A stretch of DNA of 26,150 bases from CAZGXM01 sp964529795 (GTDB lineage Bacteria > Bacillota > JADQBR01), in the NCBI GenBank assembly GCA_964529795.1, contig CAZGXM010000039.1, positions 1 through 26,150 of the forward strand, read 5' to 3'. This document shows, piece after piece, positions 1-7,933 of the stretch. The notes beneath the pieces were generated by a model that saw nothing but the letters and a program-made list of their open reading frames with translations, was not told the origin of the DNA and did no database searches. Within the stretch, counting starts at the first letter, position 1. Each line of letters starts with the position of its first letter. Made by a program: the position numbers and the translations under genes.

Positions 1-76
1 CCTGGGATGTATTTAATAATTTTTCCAGTCAGGAAAGTTTCTTCAGCGTGGTTTTTACGATGCTCGCCTGGTTGAG

Positions 77-559
77 TTGGCGGGCATTGCCGGTTATATG
101 CACGATATCGGTAACGTCATCAGCCGTTATGACCACGGGCAGTCGGGAGCGGTAATGGCCTATTCCATTTTAAAAAGGTACGAAATGCTGCCGGAAGAAA
201 TTGCTACGGTGATTTCCGCCATCGGCAATCATGAAGAACAGTACGGGCATGCGGTCAATGAAGTGGCTGCAGTACTGATCTTGGCTGACAAGTCGGACGT
301 GCACCGTTCCCGGGTACGCAACACGGATTTCGCTACTTTTGATATCCATGACCGGGTCAATTATGCTGTTGAACACTCCTTCTTAAGGGTATCAGAAAAG
401 GAAAAGACCATCACTATGGAATTGACTATTGATTTGGAAATCAGTACGGTTATGGAGTATTTTGAGATTTTCCTCAGCCGGATGGTTATGTGCCGCCGGG
501 CAGCAGGCTTTTTGGGCTGTCATTTTGGTTTGGTGATTAACGGGGCACGGCTACTGTAG
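77..559 (+). CDS. HD-domain phosphohydrolase-like protein, N-terminus missing or disrupted
   Basis: This is an HD-superfamily protein, whose members are metal-dependent phosphohydrolases. The core HD pair is visible in MHDIGN near the start, and a later LADKSDVHRSR segment probably carries the distal Asp. The first in-frame start is TTG at 77, which gives 160 aa and has no good ribosome binding site. Homology-like sequence continues upstream of it: the frame reads RGFYDARLVELAGIAGY, as expected just before the HD helix. Two in-frame stops at 14-19 then close the frame. The first metal-binding His of HD proteins normally lies in the part that would be upstream. The gene is therefore either cut by the window edge with a frameshift, or a genuine 5' disruption. 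It sits directly before the secD promoter. The exact substrate is unknown. Confidence 0.65.
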   Translation: MAGIAGYMHDIGNVISRYDHGQSGAVMAYSILKRYEMLPEEIATVISAIGNHEEQYGHAVNEVAAVLILADKSDVHRSRVRNTDFATFDIHDRVNYAVEHSFLRVSEKEKTITMELTIDLEISTVMEYFEIFLSRMVMCRRAAGFLGCHFGLVINGARLL

Positions 560-593
560 TTAAATATTGGTAATTTTCTTGCGGTCGCTTTAA

Positions 594-623
594 TTGACAA
601 GCGTCTTTACTGGGGTTTATAAT
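594..623 (+). promoter_or_regulatory. sigma-A promoter for secDF
   Basis: A perfect TTGACA (594-599) and a perfect TATAAT (618-623) are separated by 18 bases. They lie 44 bases upstream of the secD start, between the HD gene and secD. This indicates that secD-secF has its own strong vegetative promoter. Confidence 0.85.
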
Positions 624-666
624 ATTTAAGCATGGTATCTTGTAAGCATGTTCACAAGGAGGAGAA

Positions 667-1902
667 GTGGAGATGAATTCGGGTAAACTGATGAAACTGG
701 CTTTTGTTATTGTTTTAGTGCTGGTTGTGGGTGCCCTCCTTTATAAGCCGATTATGAACGCCATCAGTCTTGGTTTGGACCTGCAAGGGGGAGTTCACGT
801 AGTACTTAAGGCAGTCAAGGAAAAAGCTGCGATAACAAGTGAGGATATGCAGCAGTTAAAATCGGTAATGCGTGAAAGGGTTGATGAATTGGGGGTCAGT
901 GAACCCGTAATTCAAATATCCGGTGAAGACCGTTTGATTGTGGAACTGGCCGGGGTAAAAGACCCGCAAGAAGCGGTAAACTTGATTGGTAAGACCGCTA
1001 TGCTGCAGTTTAAAACCGCTGACGGGAAAACAATTTTGACAGGTAAGGATTTAAAGAATGCCAAAGCGATGATCAATCCCAGCACCGGCAAGCCGGAAAT
1101 ACAACTGGAGTTTAACGCTGAAGGGGCAAAAATATTTGGCAACGTCACCAGCCGCCTGGTTCAGGAATATCCCAACAAAGATCCCCGTCGGGCTATTGCC
1201 ATTTACCTGGACGAAGAGCTGCTGACAAATCCAAATGTTGAGGAAGCTATCCCCAGTGGGAAAGCTGTGATTAGCGGGAACCGCAGCTTTGAAGAGGCCA
1301 GCAACATTGCCGCACTCTTACGCGGCGGTGCCCTGCCTGTAAACGTGGAAATCATGGAAAAACGTACCGTGGGGCCCACCCTTGGTGCAGACTCCCTGGT
1401 GAAGAGTATCAATGCTATCATCTATGCATTAATCGCCATTGCTTTATTTATTATTCTTTATTACCGGGTGCCCGGTTTAGTGGCCGCTTTTTCTCTGCTG
1501 GTTTACGCTATCCTGGTAATGGGTGGCCTGGCAGTCATCAATGCCGTGTTGACGTTGCCGGGAATTGCCGGTTTACTGTTGTCGGTGGCCTTTGCGGTGG
1601 ATGCAAACGTTATTATTTATGAGCGGTTGAAGGAAGAGCTGAAAAACGGTAAAACCATCCGGGCGGCCGTTGAGGCCGGTTTCGGCAGGGCATTCTGGAC
1701 TATCTTTGATGCCAATACCACCACTTTGCTGGCTGCCGCGGTGCTCTTTTATTACGGCACCGGCCCCATCCGCGGTTTTGCTGTGACACTGAGTATCGGT
1801 ATTTTAGCCAGTATGTTTACTGCCATCACCTTTACGCGCTTTATTCTTCGTTTGCTGGCAGATACCAAACTGGTTACTAATACCTGGCTGTATGGTGCGT
1901 AG
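667..1902 (+). CDS. secD: Protein translocase subunit SecD
   Basis: SecD is a membrane subunit that couples the proton motive force to late steps of Sec-dependent protein export, working with SecF beside SecYEG. The 411-aa protein has an N-terminal membrane anchor (about residues 8-27) and the family signature LGLDLQGGVHVVL right after it. A large extracytoplasmic domain follows (to about residue 240), then five membrane helices. The RND-type motif AFAVDANVIIYERLKEEL lies in the C-terminal half. The start is GTG at 667, four bases after AGGAGG; ATG at 673 is a close alternative. secF follows after 14 bases, so the two are one transcript. SecD and SecF are separate here, whereas B. subtilis has a fused SecDF. 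Confidence 0.97.
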   Translation: MEMNSGKLMKLAFVIVLVLVVGALLYKPIMNAISLGLDLQGGVHVVLKAVKEKAAITSEDMQQLKSVMRERVDELGVSEPVIQISGEDRLIVELAGVKDPQEAVNLIGKTAMLQFKTADGKTILTGKDLKNAKAMINPSTGKPEIQLEFNAEGAKIFGNVTSRLVQEYPNKDPRRAIAIYLDEELLTNPNVEEAIPSGKAVISGNRSFEEASNIAALLRGGALPVNVEIMEKRTVGPTLGADSLVKSINAIIYALIAIALFIILYYRVPGLVAAFSLLVYAILVMGGLAVINAVLTLPGIAGLLLSVAFAVDANVIIYERLKEELKNGKTIRAAVEAGFGRAFWTIFDANTTTLLAAAVLFYYGTGPIRGFAVTLSIGILASMFTAITFTRFILRLLADTKLVTNTWLYGA

Positions 1903-1916
1903 GGGGGGGAGAAACA

Positions 1917-2780
1917 ATGGTTTTTGATTTTATCGGTAAAAGAAAGTTATGGTACTTGTTGTCGTTACTGATTATCGTTCCCGGGTTGGTTTCCTTTTTC
2001 ATCCAGGGTTTTAATTTGGGGATCGATTTTACCGGCGGCAACTTGATGCAGCTTAAATTTGAAAAGGAAGTATCTATTGAACAGGCAAGGGATGTCTTGG
2101 GGCAATTCGGATTGGGAAAAAGCCCTGTGCAGGCAGCTGAGGGCAACCAATTTATAATCCGGACAAGGATATTGACGGAACAGGAAAACCAGGACCTTTT
2201 GGGAGCTTTCCGGAAAGATTTAGGCAAGCTGGAAGTGCTGCGCAACGAAAAGGTGGGTGCGGTGATTGGCGCGGAATTAACCCGCAACGCCGTCCTGGCA
2301 CTGGTAATTGCCTCAATCTTTATGATTATTTACATTACCATTCGTTTTGAGTTCTGGTTTGCCATTGCAGCTATTATTGCCCTGCTTCATGACGTTTTTG
2401 TCACCATGGGTATATTTTCGATCTTCCAGTTTCCCGTGGACAGCGCCTTCGTTGCGGCAATTCTCACTATTATCGGTTATTCCATTAACGACACCATTGT
2501 TATCTTTGACCGCATTCGTGAAAACCTGAAAATTAAAAAGAAAGAGGTGCTGGAGAATGTGGTCAACTTGAGTATCAGGCAGACCATGGCCCGCTCGATC
2601 AACACCTCACTGGTAGTAATTATGGTGCTTGTTTCATTACTTTTACTGGGTGGTGAGACCACCAAGGGCTTTGCCCTGGCATTGTTAATCGGCAGTATTT
2701 CCGGTACCTATTCTTCCATTTTTACTGCCAGCCCGATATGGATTGACCTGCGTAATCTGGTGGCAAAAAGGAAGGGTTAA
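1917..2780 (+). CDS. secF: Protein translocase subunit SecF
   Basis: This is the partner of SecD in the SecDF export accessory complex. The 287-aa protein has the expected N-terminal helix followed by GIDFTGGNLMQLKF, a short periplasmic-side domain, and a C-terminal membrane bundle. That bundle contains TIIGYSINDTIVIFDRIREN, the SecF version of the RND motif with its conserved Asp. The ATG start has a G-rich ribosome binding site (GGGGGGGAG) at the end of the 14-base gap after secD. The gene is followed by an intrinsic terminator, so the operon seems to end here. Confidence 0.97.
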   Translation: MVFDFIGKRKLWYLLSLLIIVPGLVSFFIQGFNLGIDFTGGNLMQLKFEKEVSIEQARDVLGQFGLGKSPVQAAEGNQFIIRTRILTEQENQDLLGAFRKDLGKLEVLRNEKVGAVIGAELTRNAVLALVIASIFMIIYITIRFEFWFAIAAIIALLHDVFVTMGIFSIFQFPVDSAFVAAILTIIGYSINDTIVIFDRIRENLKIKKKEVLENVVNLSIRQTMARSINTSLVVIMVLVSLLLLGGETTKGFALALLIGSISGTYSSIFTASPIWIDLRNLVAKRKG

Positions 2781-2823
2781 GCGTGAAGATGTACCAGTTA
2801 TTCCGGAAATCTTAACAATACCG

Positions 2824-2862
2824 AATGTGGAACTTCCCAAAAAGAAGGAGTTCCACATTTTT
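2824..2862 (+). terminator. intrinsic terminator after secF
   Basis: An 11-bp perfect stem is formed by AATGTGGAACT (2824-2834) and AGTTCCACATT (2849-2859), with a 14-base loop and a T run. It lies 43 bases past the secF stop. Confidence 0.85.
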
Positions 2863-2886
2863 GTTAGCTGAATATAACTAAAATGT

Positions 2887-2922
2887 AAGGCCTTTGGAAA
2901 GGTCTTTTCTAAATAATATAAT
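2887..2922 (+). promoter_or_regulatory. promoter of the CDF gene, with a dyad over the -35
   Basis: TTGGAA (2894-2899), a 17-base spacer and a perfect TATAAT (2917-2922) form a sigma-A-type promoter. An inverted repeat of 9-bp arms (2887-2895 and 2898-2906, one G-T mismatch) covers the -35 box. It could be an operator or a small second terminator. Transcription would start near 2929, only about 24 bases before the preferred start codon of the transporter. Confidence 0.6.
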
Positions 2923-2952
2923 GTTGGTGGGGAGTTTTTGGGGGGTGTTTTT

Positions 2953-3852
2953 TTGGAAGAAAAGATTAAAGCTGCCCGTTTGTCCATATTTTCCAACACC
3001 TTGCTGGTAATTTTGAAGTTAGTGGTGGGGATTGTTACCCATTCTGTCAGTATTATCTCGGAGGCAATCCATTCATCCATAGACCTGGTCGCTGCACTTA
3101 TTGCTTATTTCTCCGTACAGGAGGCACAAAAGCCGCCGGATGAACTGCACAGGTACGGGCACGGCAAAATCGAGAATATTTCCGGCACCGTGGAAGGACT
3201 GCTCATCTTTGTAGCGGCCATTTGGATTATTTACGAAGCGGTGAATAAACTCTTACACGGCGGTCATGTTACCGGCCTGGGCTGGGGTTTGCTGGTAATG
3301 GCCGGCTCGGCGTTGGTAAACTGGCTTGTTTCCGCCAAACTGTTTCGAGTGGCGGCAATAACAGATTCTGTTGCCCTGAGGGCGGATGCCCTGCACCTGC
3401 GTACCGATGTCTACACCATGCTGGGGGTCTTTGCCGGTTTGTTGCTCATTCAGATTACGGGCGAAATGTGGCTGGACCCGGTGGCAGCCATAATTGTCAG
3501 CTTATTTATTTTCAAGGAAGCCTGGCATTTGAGCAAGGAAGCCATCATGCCATTGATGGATGTGAGTCTCCCGGAAAGTGAGGAGAAAATCATCAGGAAA
3601 ATCATCAATGACCACGCCAGTGAATTTTTGGAATTTCACAAATTACGTACCCGCAAGGCCGGTTCCCAAAGGCATATAGACCTGCACCTGGTTGTTCCCA
3701 AGGGAACTCATGTGGAAGAGGTGTATGTACTGGTGGACCATATGGGGAAGGATATAGAGGCACGCTTTCCGAACACCCAGGTGATGATGCATGTGGAGCC
3801 CTGTAAGGAATATTGCGAGGAATGCAGTGAGGCTGAACTTTGCCGAAAGTAA
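2953..3852 (+). CDS. Cation diffusion facilitator (CDF) family divalent metal transporter
   Basis: CDF proteins export divalent metals (Zn, Fe, Mn, Co) from the cytoplasm in exchange for protons. The protein has the usual membrane helices with the paired transport-site motifs EAIHSSID (His40, Asp44) in the second helix and DALHLRTD (Asp145, His148, Asp152) in the fifth, then a cytoplasmic dimerisation domain. TTG at 2953 is preferred because GGGGGTG ends six bases upstream and family members start with a similar EEKIKAARLS. TTG at 2938 would add five residues but would lie almost at the predicted transcription start. The last 16 residues hold four cysteines (284, 288, 291, 297), so an extra metal site is possible. 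The metal cannot be told from the sequence. Confidence 0.9.
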   Translation: MEEKIKAARLSIFSNTLLVILKLVVGIVTHSVSIISEAIHSSIDLVAALIAYFSVQEAQKPPDELHRYGHGKIENISGTVEGLLIFVAAIWIIYEAVNKLLHGGHVTGLGWGLLVMAGSALVNWLVSAKLFRVAAITDSVALRADALHLRTDVYTMLGVFAGLLLIQITGEMWLDPVAAIIVSLFIFKEAWHLSKEAIMPLMDVSLPESEEKIIRKIINDHASEFLEFHKLRTRKAGSQRHIDLHLVVPKGTHVEEVYVLVDHMGKDIEARFPNTQVMMHVEPCKEYCEECSEAELCRK

Positions 3853-3919
3853 GTGAAAAAGCAGGATTTTTTTCTCTGCGGAGAGAAATGATAGTCAAAA
3901 AACAGCGGGGGCTGATGCT

Positions 3920-4249
3920 ATGCAGTTTTACCTGGTTTTGGCATTGTTTTTTGCGCTGCTGGTAGCGATTTTTGCTGTCCAAAATACTGAGCTGGTTACC
4001 ATTAACTTTTTGATGTGGAAATTCAAGGAAATTTCCCTGGTATTGGTCATTTTTGGCTCCAGTGTTATCGGCGCCGTATTTTTATTTCTCCTGGGAATGG
4101 TCAAGCAGTTCAGCCAGTATCGTGCCAACCGCGAGCTGACCGTAAAAAACAGGAAATTGGCGGCAGAAGTTGCTCGTTTACAGGAACTGTTGGCAGCCAT
4201 GACACCGGACGGCGCTGAAGAGGAAAACAAGGAAGAAGCGGTGGAGTGA
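3920..4249 (+). CDS. LapA-family (DUF1049) small membrane protein
   Basis: The 109-aa protein has two hydrophobic helices (about residues 3-22 and 38-60), separated by the conserved AVQNTELVTINFLMWKF stretch typical of the LapA/DUF1049 family. A charged, probably coiled-coil tail follows (RANRELTVKNRKLAAEVARL). In E. coli LapA and LapB take part in controlling lipopolysaccharide synthesis. In Firmicutes without LPS the role is unknown, though an assembly or scaffold function in the membrane is plausible. The ATG has GGGGG about nine bases upstream. The gene starts 67 bases after the CDF gene and is probably co-transcribed with it. Confidence 0.8.
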   Translation: MQFYLVLALFFALLVAIFAVQNTELVTINFLMWKFKEISLVLVIFGSSVIGAVFLFLLGMVKQFSQYRANRELTVKNRKLAAEVARLQELLAAMTPDGAEEENKEEAVE

Positions 4250-4262
4250 CCGTTGTTTTTTG

Positions 4263-4320
4263 ATGTATCAGAAAGTATAACTTTCTGATACATGGGGTTG
4301 TTAAAGGGGGATACCCCCTT
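4263..4320 (+). repeat. two adjacent hairpins between the LapA gene and recJ
   Basis: A 13-bp perfect inverted repeat (ATGTATCAGAAAG at 4263-4275 and its complement at 4281-4293, five-base loop) is followed ten bases later by a 7-bp perfect hairpin (AAGGGGG 4304-4310, CCCCCTT 4314-4320). Neither is followed by a long T run. They may be an mRNA processing or stability element, a weak terminator, or a protein site in front of recJ. Confidence 0.7.
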
Positions 4321-4371
4321 ATATTCTGCTTTGAGCGGTTCCAGCTTTGACTTCCGGGAGGAATACTAATA

Positions 4372-7296
4372 ATGCAGTTGCGAAAACGCTGGGTATTTCC
4401 CGAGCCCCGGTGGGAGCAGCAGCGGTTGTTGATAAAACGGTTTAATATCTCGCCGCTGATCTCACAGGTGTTGCTCAACAGGGGCCTGACCGAACCGGAT
4501 GATGTGGAGAATTTTCTTTACCCCAGCATGGACAAACTGGCCCCGCCTGCGGCAATTCCCGCAATGGCACAAGCGGTACAGACGGTTACCGCTGCGATGA
4601 ACTGTGGGGGAAAAGTGTTGGTATACGGCGACTATGATGTGGATGGTATTACCGGCACGGCGCTGTTGGTTTCTGTCATGACTTCTCTTGGCCTGGATGT
4701 TGATTATTATATTCCCGACCGTATGGAAGAGGGTTACGGTTTAAATGAAGAGGCGGTGCTGTGGGCCAAAGAGCAAGGCTTTGGCTTGATAGTTACTGTG
4801 GATTGCGGCATTAATGCCAATGCCGAAGTGGATTTGGCCAACCAGCTGGACATTCAAATTATTATTACCGACCATCACCAGCCACCCCAAAAACTTCCTG
4901 CTGCAGCGGCGGTGGTCAACCCCAAGTTGGGTGGTGAGACCAGCTGCCGCGATTTGGCGGGAGTAGGCGTGGCTTTTAAATTTGCCCAGGCGCTGGCGGA
5001 AGATTATTTTTGCTGCAGCGGGCAAAGGCTGCTGCTGGAGGATACCCTGGAACTGGTCACTTTGGGTACCGTGGCGGACATGGTGCCGCTGCTTGGAGAT
5101 AACAGAATTATTGTCAAACACGGTCTGGAACAGATGCCTTACTCTACTCGCCCGGGAATTCAGGCTTTGTTAAAAGTAGCGGGATTGGCAGGAAAGGAGA
5201 TTAACAGCGGGCATGTTGGCTTTGTGCTGGCCCCGCGGCTGAATGCCGTGGGGCGCCTGGGAAATGCTTCCCTGGGTGTGGAACTGTTGTCAACTCACTC
5301 AATGCAGCGAGCGGAGGAACTTGCCTATCTTTTAGACCATGAAAATAATGAAAGACAAACAATAGAAAAATATATTTTTGAAGAAGTGTTGAATCAAATT
5401 GAACAACAGGTCAACCTGGAAAAAGAACGGGTTATTGTTTTGGCTTCACCTCTGTGGCATTCGGGTGTCATAGGTATTGCTGCTTCCAGGGTGGTGGAAA
5501 AATTCCACCGCCCCACGGTACTAATTGCTTTGGAAGGGGATACCGGCAAGGCTTCGGCTAGAAGCATTATTGGGTTTAATCTCTACCGGGCCCTGGAAGA
5601 ATGCCGGGAATTTTTGGAGCGATTTGGCGGGCACAGTGCTGCCGCGGGTTTTTCCATCAAAAAAGACAATATAGACGGTTTTAGAAAAGCCATTAATGAC
5701 CTGGCCCGGCAGTGGCTTACCGAAGAACAGCTTCAACCCACGCTCAAACTGGATTGTGAAATAATGTTATCCCAGGTGGATGAAAATTTGGTGGAACAGT
5801 TGGAAATGCTTAAACCCCATGGCTTTGGCAACCCGGGACCGGTGTTCTGTTGCCGTGGTGTAAACCTGATTGACCGGGCCTGGGTGGGCAGGGACAGGCA
5901 GCATGCGAAAATGACATTTGCTTCCGGCAACGTACATTTTCCGGCAATTGGCTTCAATATTCGAGCGGCGGATTTTTTAGAAAGTTCGGAAGTGGATTTG
6001 GCCTTTGTACCGGAAAAAAATTATTGGCAGGGGACGGTAGCCATTCAGCTTAATGTGAAAGATATGCGCAGGGCCATATCCAACAGTACTGCGGCTACCG
6101 CTGACTTCGGGCCTGCTTTTGGGCGGGTCAGGCAGCAAATACATGACGCCCTGCAGGCCAATGCTATTGCTGCCAACCTGGCGCTGGACTACCCGTGGCG
6201 AAGGGATTGGACAGCTTTGGAAGCTGCTGTAACCCTGGCCCGCAACCAACCGGTGGTGGTGGTATCACCTTTGGCCAGCCAAAGCCGGCAGTTGGCGCAC
6301 GCGGCACCGCTTTTTGGTCAGGACGTGGAATTTATCTTGGCCGATGCCCTGACCATTGATACCGGGAAAAGTTTTGTTTCTGGGATAAAAAAAGGCAAGG
6401 TGGTTTTTCTGTCGCGCCAGGCATTCATCCATTTCCGCCAGCAACTTCCGGAAAACACTGCAGTGCTACTACTTAATTTGCAGGGGAAGGACATAATAGG
6501 TTTAGGGAATAGGACCTGTTATACAGTAGATACTGTGGGAAGTTTGGAGAATTTGGCCGGTGAGGGAGGTAATAAGCCCAATGTAAAAACATTTCAAGGC
6601 AAAGCCGACATTTTTACGGAGCTTTACGGAGACGGACACCCGGGGATAGTTTTCACCAGTTTGCCCAGTGACACGGAGAAAATAGCCACCGTGCTGAAGT
6701 CAAATGTTCCCGGTGAGGTAATGTTTTATAACGAAAGGCTGAAATTGACGGAGAAATTGCAGGTTGTCAACGGCTTCAGCCGCGGACTGTATCAGGTGCT
6801 GGTAACTACTCACGGGTTGCCGCTGTTGTTTGATTTTCCCTTACGCGTGGTCTTGCTGGACCCGCCTTTTAACCGGGGGGATTTTTGCCGCATGCTGCCC
6901 GGAGAGGGTGAAGTTTACTGCCATTTTAATTATCAATCCTGGAGTAAGCAGGAACGGTTGTTGGAGCAGTTATTTTTAAAACGGGAAACATTGTTGTTGA
7001 CTTATAATACCCTGAAAAGGCTTGAGGAAAATCACCGTCCTGTAACGGTGGCTGTAATCGGCAAGACACTGAGAAAGAAAAAAATTATTACTCCGGGTTT
7101 GCTTGAAACCGCTTTAACGGTACTGACAGAACTCGGGTTAATTGAAAAACAGCTCAAGGAATGGAAAGTGCTGCCCGTAAGCGGAAAAAAAGATTTATCT
7201 GCCAACTGGCGGTATTGTGAGGGGATGGCGGAATTCCGGGCGTTTGATGAATTAAGACAATTTTTTATGGCACAATTTCAGGAAGAGATAATTTAA
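4372..7296 (+). CDS. recJ: Single-stranded-DNA-specific exonuclease RecJ with a long C-terminal extension
   Basis: RecJ degrades single-stranded DNA 5' to 3' in recombination and mismatch repair. The catalytic core is complete: YGDYDVDGITG (about residue 84), VDCGINA, ITDHHQPP (DHH at 167-169), LGTVADMVP and APRLNAVGRLG. The DHHA1 region follows with SGVIGIAASR and RFGGHSAAAG, then the OB-like part around HGFGNPGPVF. At 974 aa it is much longer than typical RecJ (about 570-790 aa). Residues from about 590 on look like worn helicase lobes without a Walker A motif, and the part near 885-935 looks like a winged helix. The ATG follows GGGAGGA at a good distance. recJ-apt-relA order is conserved in Firmicutes. 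Confidence 0.95.
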   Translation: MQLRKRWVFPEPRWEQQRLLIKRFNISPLISQVLLNRGLTEPDDVENFLYPSMDKLAPPAAIPAMAQAVQTVTAAMNCGGKVLVYGDYDVDGITGTALLVSVMTSLGLDVDYYIPDRMEEGYGLNEEAVLWAKEQGFGLIVTVDCGINANAEVDLANQLDIQIIITDHHQPPQKLPAAAAVVNPKLGGETSCRDLAGVGVAFKFAQALAEDYFCCSGQRLLLEDTLELVTLGTVADMVPLLGDNRIIVKHGLEQMPYSTRPGIQALLKVAGLAGKEINSGHVGFVLAPRLNAVGRLGNASLGVELLSTHSMQRAEELAYLLDHENNERQTIEKYIFEEVLNQIEQQVNLEKERVIVLASPLWHSGVIGIAASRVVEKFHRPTVLIALEGDTGKASARSIIGFNLYRALEECREFLERFGGHSAAAGFSIKKDNIDGFRKAINDLARQWLTEEQLQPTLKLDCEIMLSQVDENLVEQLEMLKPHGFGNPGPVFCCRGVNLIDRAWVGRDRQHAKMTFASGNVHFPAIGFNIRAADFLESSEVDLAFVPEKNYWQGTVAIQLNVKDMRRAISNSTAATADFGPAFGRVRQQIHDALQANAIAANLALDYPWRRDWTALEAAVTLARNQPVVVVSPLASQSRQLAHAAPLFGQDVEFILADALTIDTGKSFVSGIKKGKVVFLSRQAFIHFRQQLPENTAVLLLNLQGKDIIGLGNRTCYTVDTVGSLENLAGEGGNKPNVKTFQGKADIFTELYGDGHPGIVFTSLPSDTEKIATVLKSNVPGEVMFYNERLKLTEKLQVVNGFSRGLYQVLVTTHGLPLLFDFPLRVVLLDPPFNRGDFCRMLPGEGEVYCHFNYQSWSKQERLLEQLFLKRETLLLTYNTLKRLEENHRPVTVAVIGKTLRKKKIITPGLLETALTVLTELGLIEKQLKEWKVLPVSGKKDLSANWRYCEGMAEFRAFDELRQFFMAQFQEEII

Positions 7297-7375
7297 TGAG
7301 ACTACCCGCCAAGTATATGGGAAGGGGAGAAATGGCTCTTTTGCCGCTGCATATCTAAATAGGGAGTGTTTGCCA

Positions 7376-7888
7376 GTGAACCTTAAAGAAAAAATAAGAG
7401 TAATACCTGATTTTCCTAAGGAAGGGATCAGGTTTAAGGACATTACTACATTGTTAAAGGAAGGTCCGGCTTTGAGAGAAGCAATTCACGGGCTGGCGGG
7501 ATTGATGGCGGGTATGCAGCCTGAGATTTTGGTGGGACCTGAAGCCCGGGGGTTTGTTATTGGGGCGCCGTTGGCGTATCATTTGGGTAAAGGGTTTGTC
7601 CCCATACGTAAAAAAGGGAAATTGCCTGGTGAAACTATTACCGGTAAATACAAACTGGAGTATGGCACCGATATGTTGGAAATTCATAAAGATGCCCTGG
7701 AACCTGGGCAGCGAGTGGTAATTACCGATGACCTGCTGGCTACCGGCGGCACCATTAAGACTTGTATCGATCTGGTGGAACAAACCGGCGCCCGGGTAGC
7801 GGGCATTGTCTTTCTTATCGAACTTACCTACCTTCCCGGCAGGGAAGCGCTCAAAGATTATCAGGTGCAATCACTGATAAAATTTTAA
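7376..7888 (+). CDS. apt: Adenine phosphoribosyltransferase
   Basis: Apt converts adenine and PRPP to AMP in purine salvage. The 170-aa product has the family length and the expected segments: RVIPDFPKEGIRFKDITTLL at the N-terminus, VGPEARGFVIGAPLAY, KLPGETI, and the PRPP-binding loop VVITDDLLATGGT. GTG at 7376 is chosen because GGGAG sits nine bases upstream and it gives MNLKEKIR, which matches the normal start. A TTG at 7370 is possible but only three bases from that site. It lies between recJ and rel; its association with the ppGpp synthetase gene is conserved and fits joint control of purine nucleotides. Confidence 0.96.
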   Translation: MNLKEKIRVIPDFPKEGIRFKDITTLLKEGPALREAIHGLAGLMAGMQPEILVGPEARGFVIGAPLAYHLGKGFVPIRKKGKLPGETITGKYKLEYGTDMLEIHKDALEPGQRVVITDDLLATGGTIKTCIDLVEQTGARVAGIVFLIELTYLPGREALKDYQVQSLIKF

Positions 7889-7933
7889 TTGGCCCATAGT
7901 ACTGGCAAAATACGTGGGAAAGGGGTGAGACCG

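Noticed and set aside
3871..3888. Hairpin TTTCTCT-GCGG-AGAGAAA between the CDF and LapA-type genes
   Set aside because: There is no T run downstream and the stem is AT-rich; a terminator call for the + strand is not justified.
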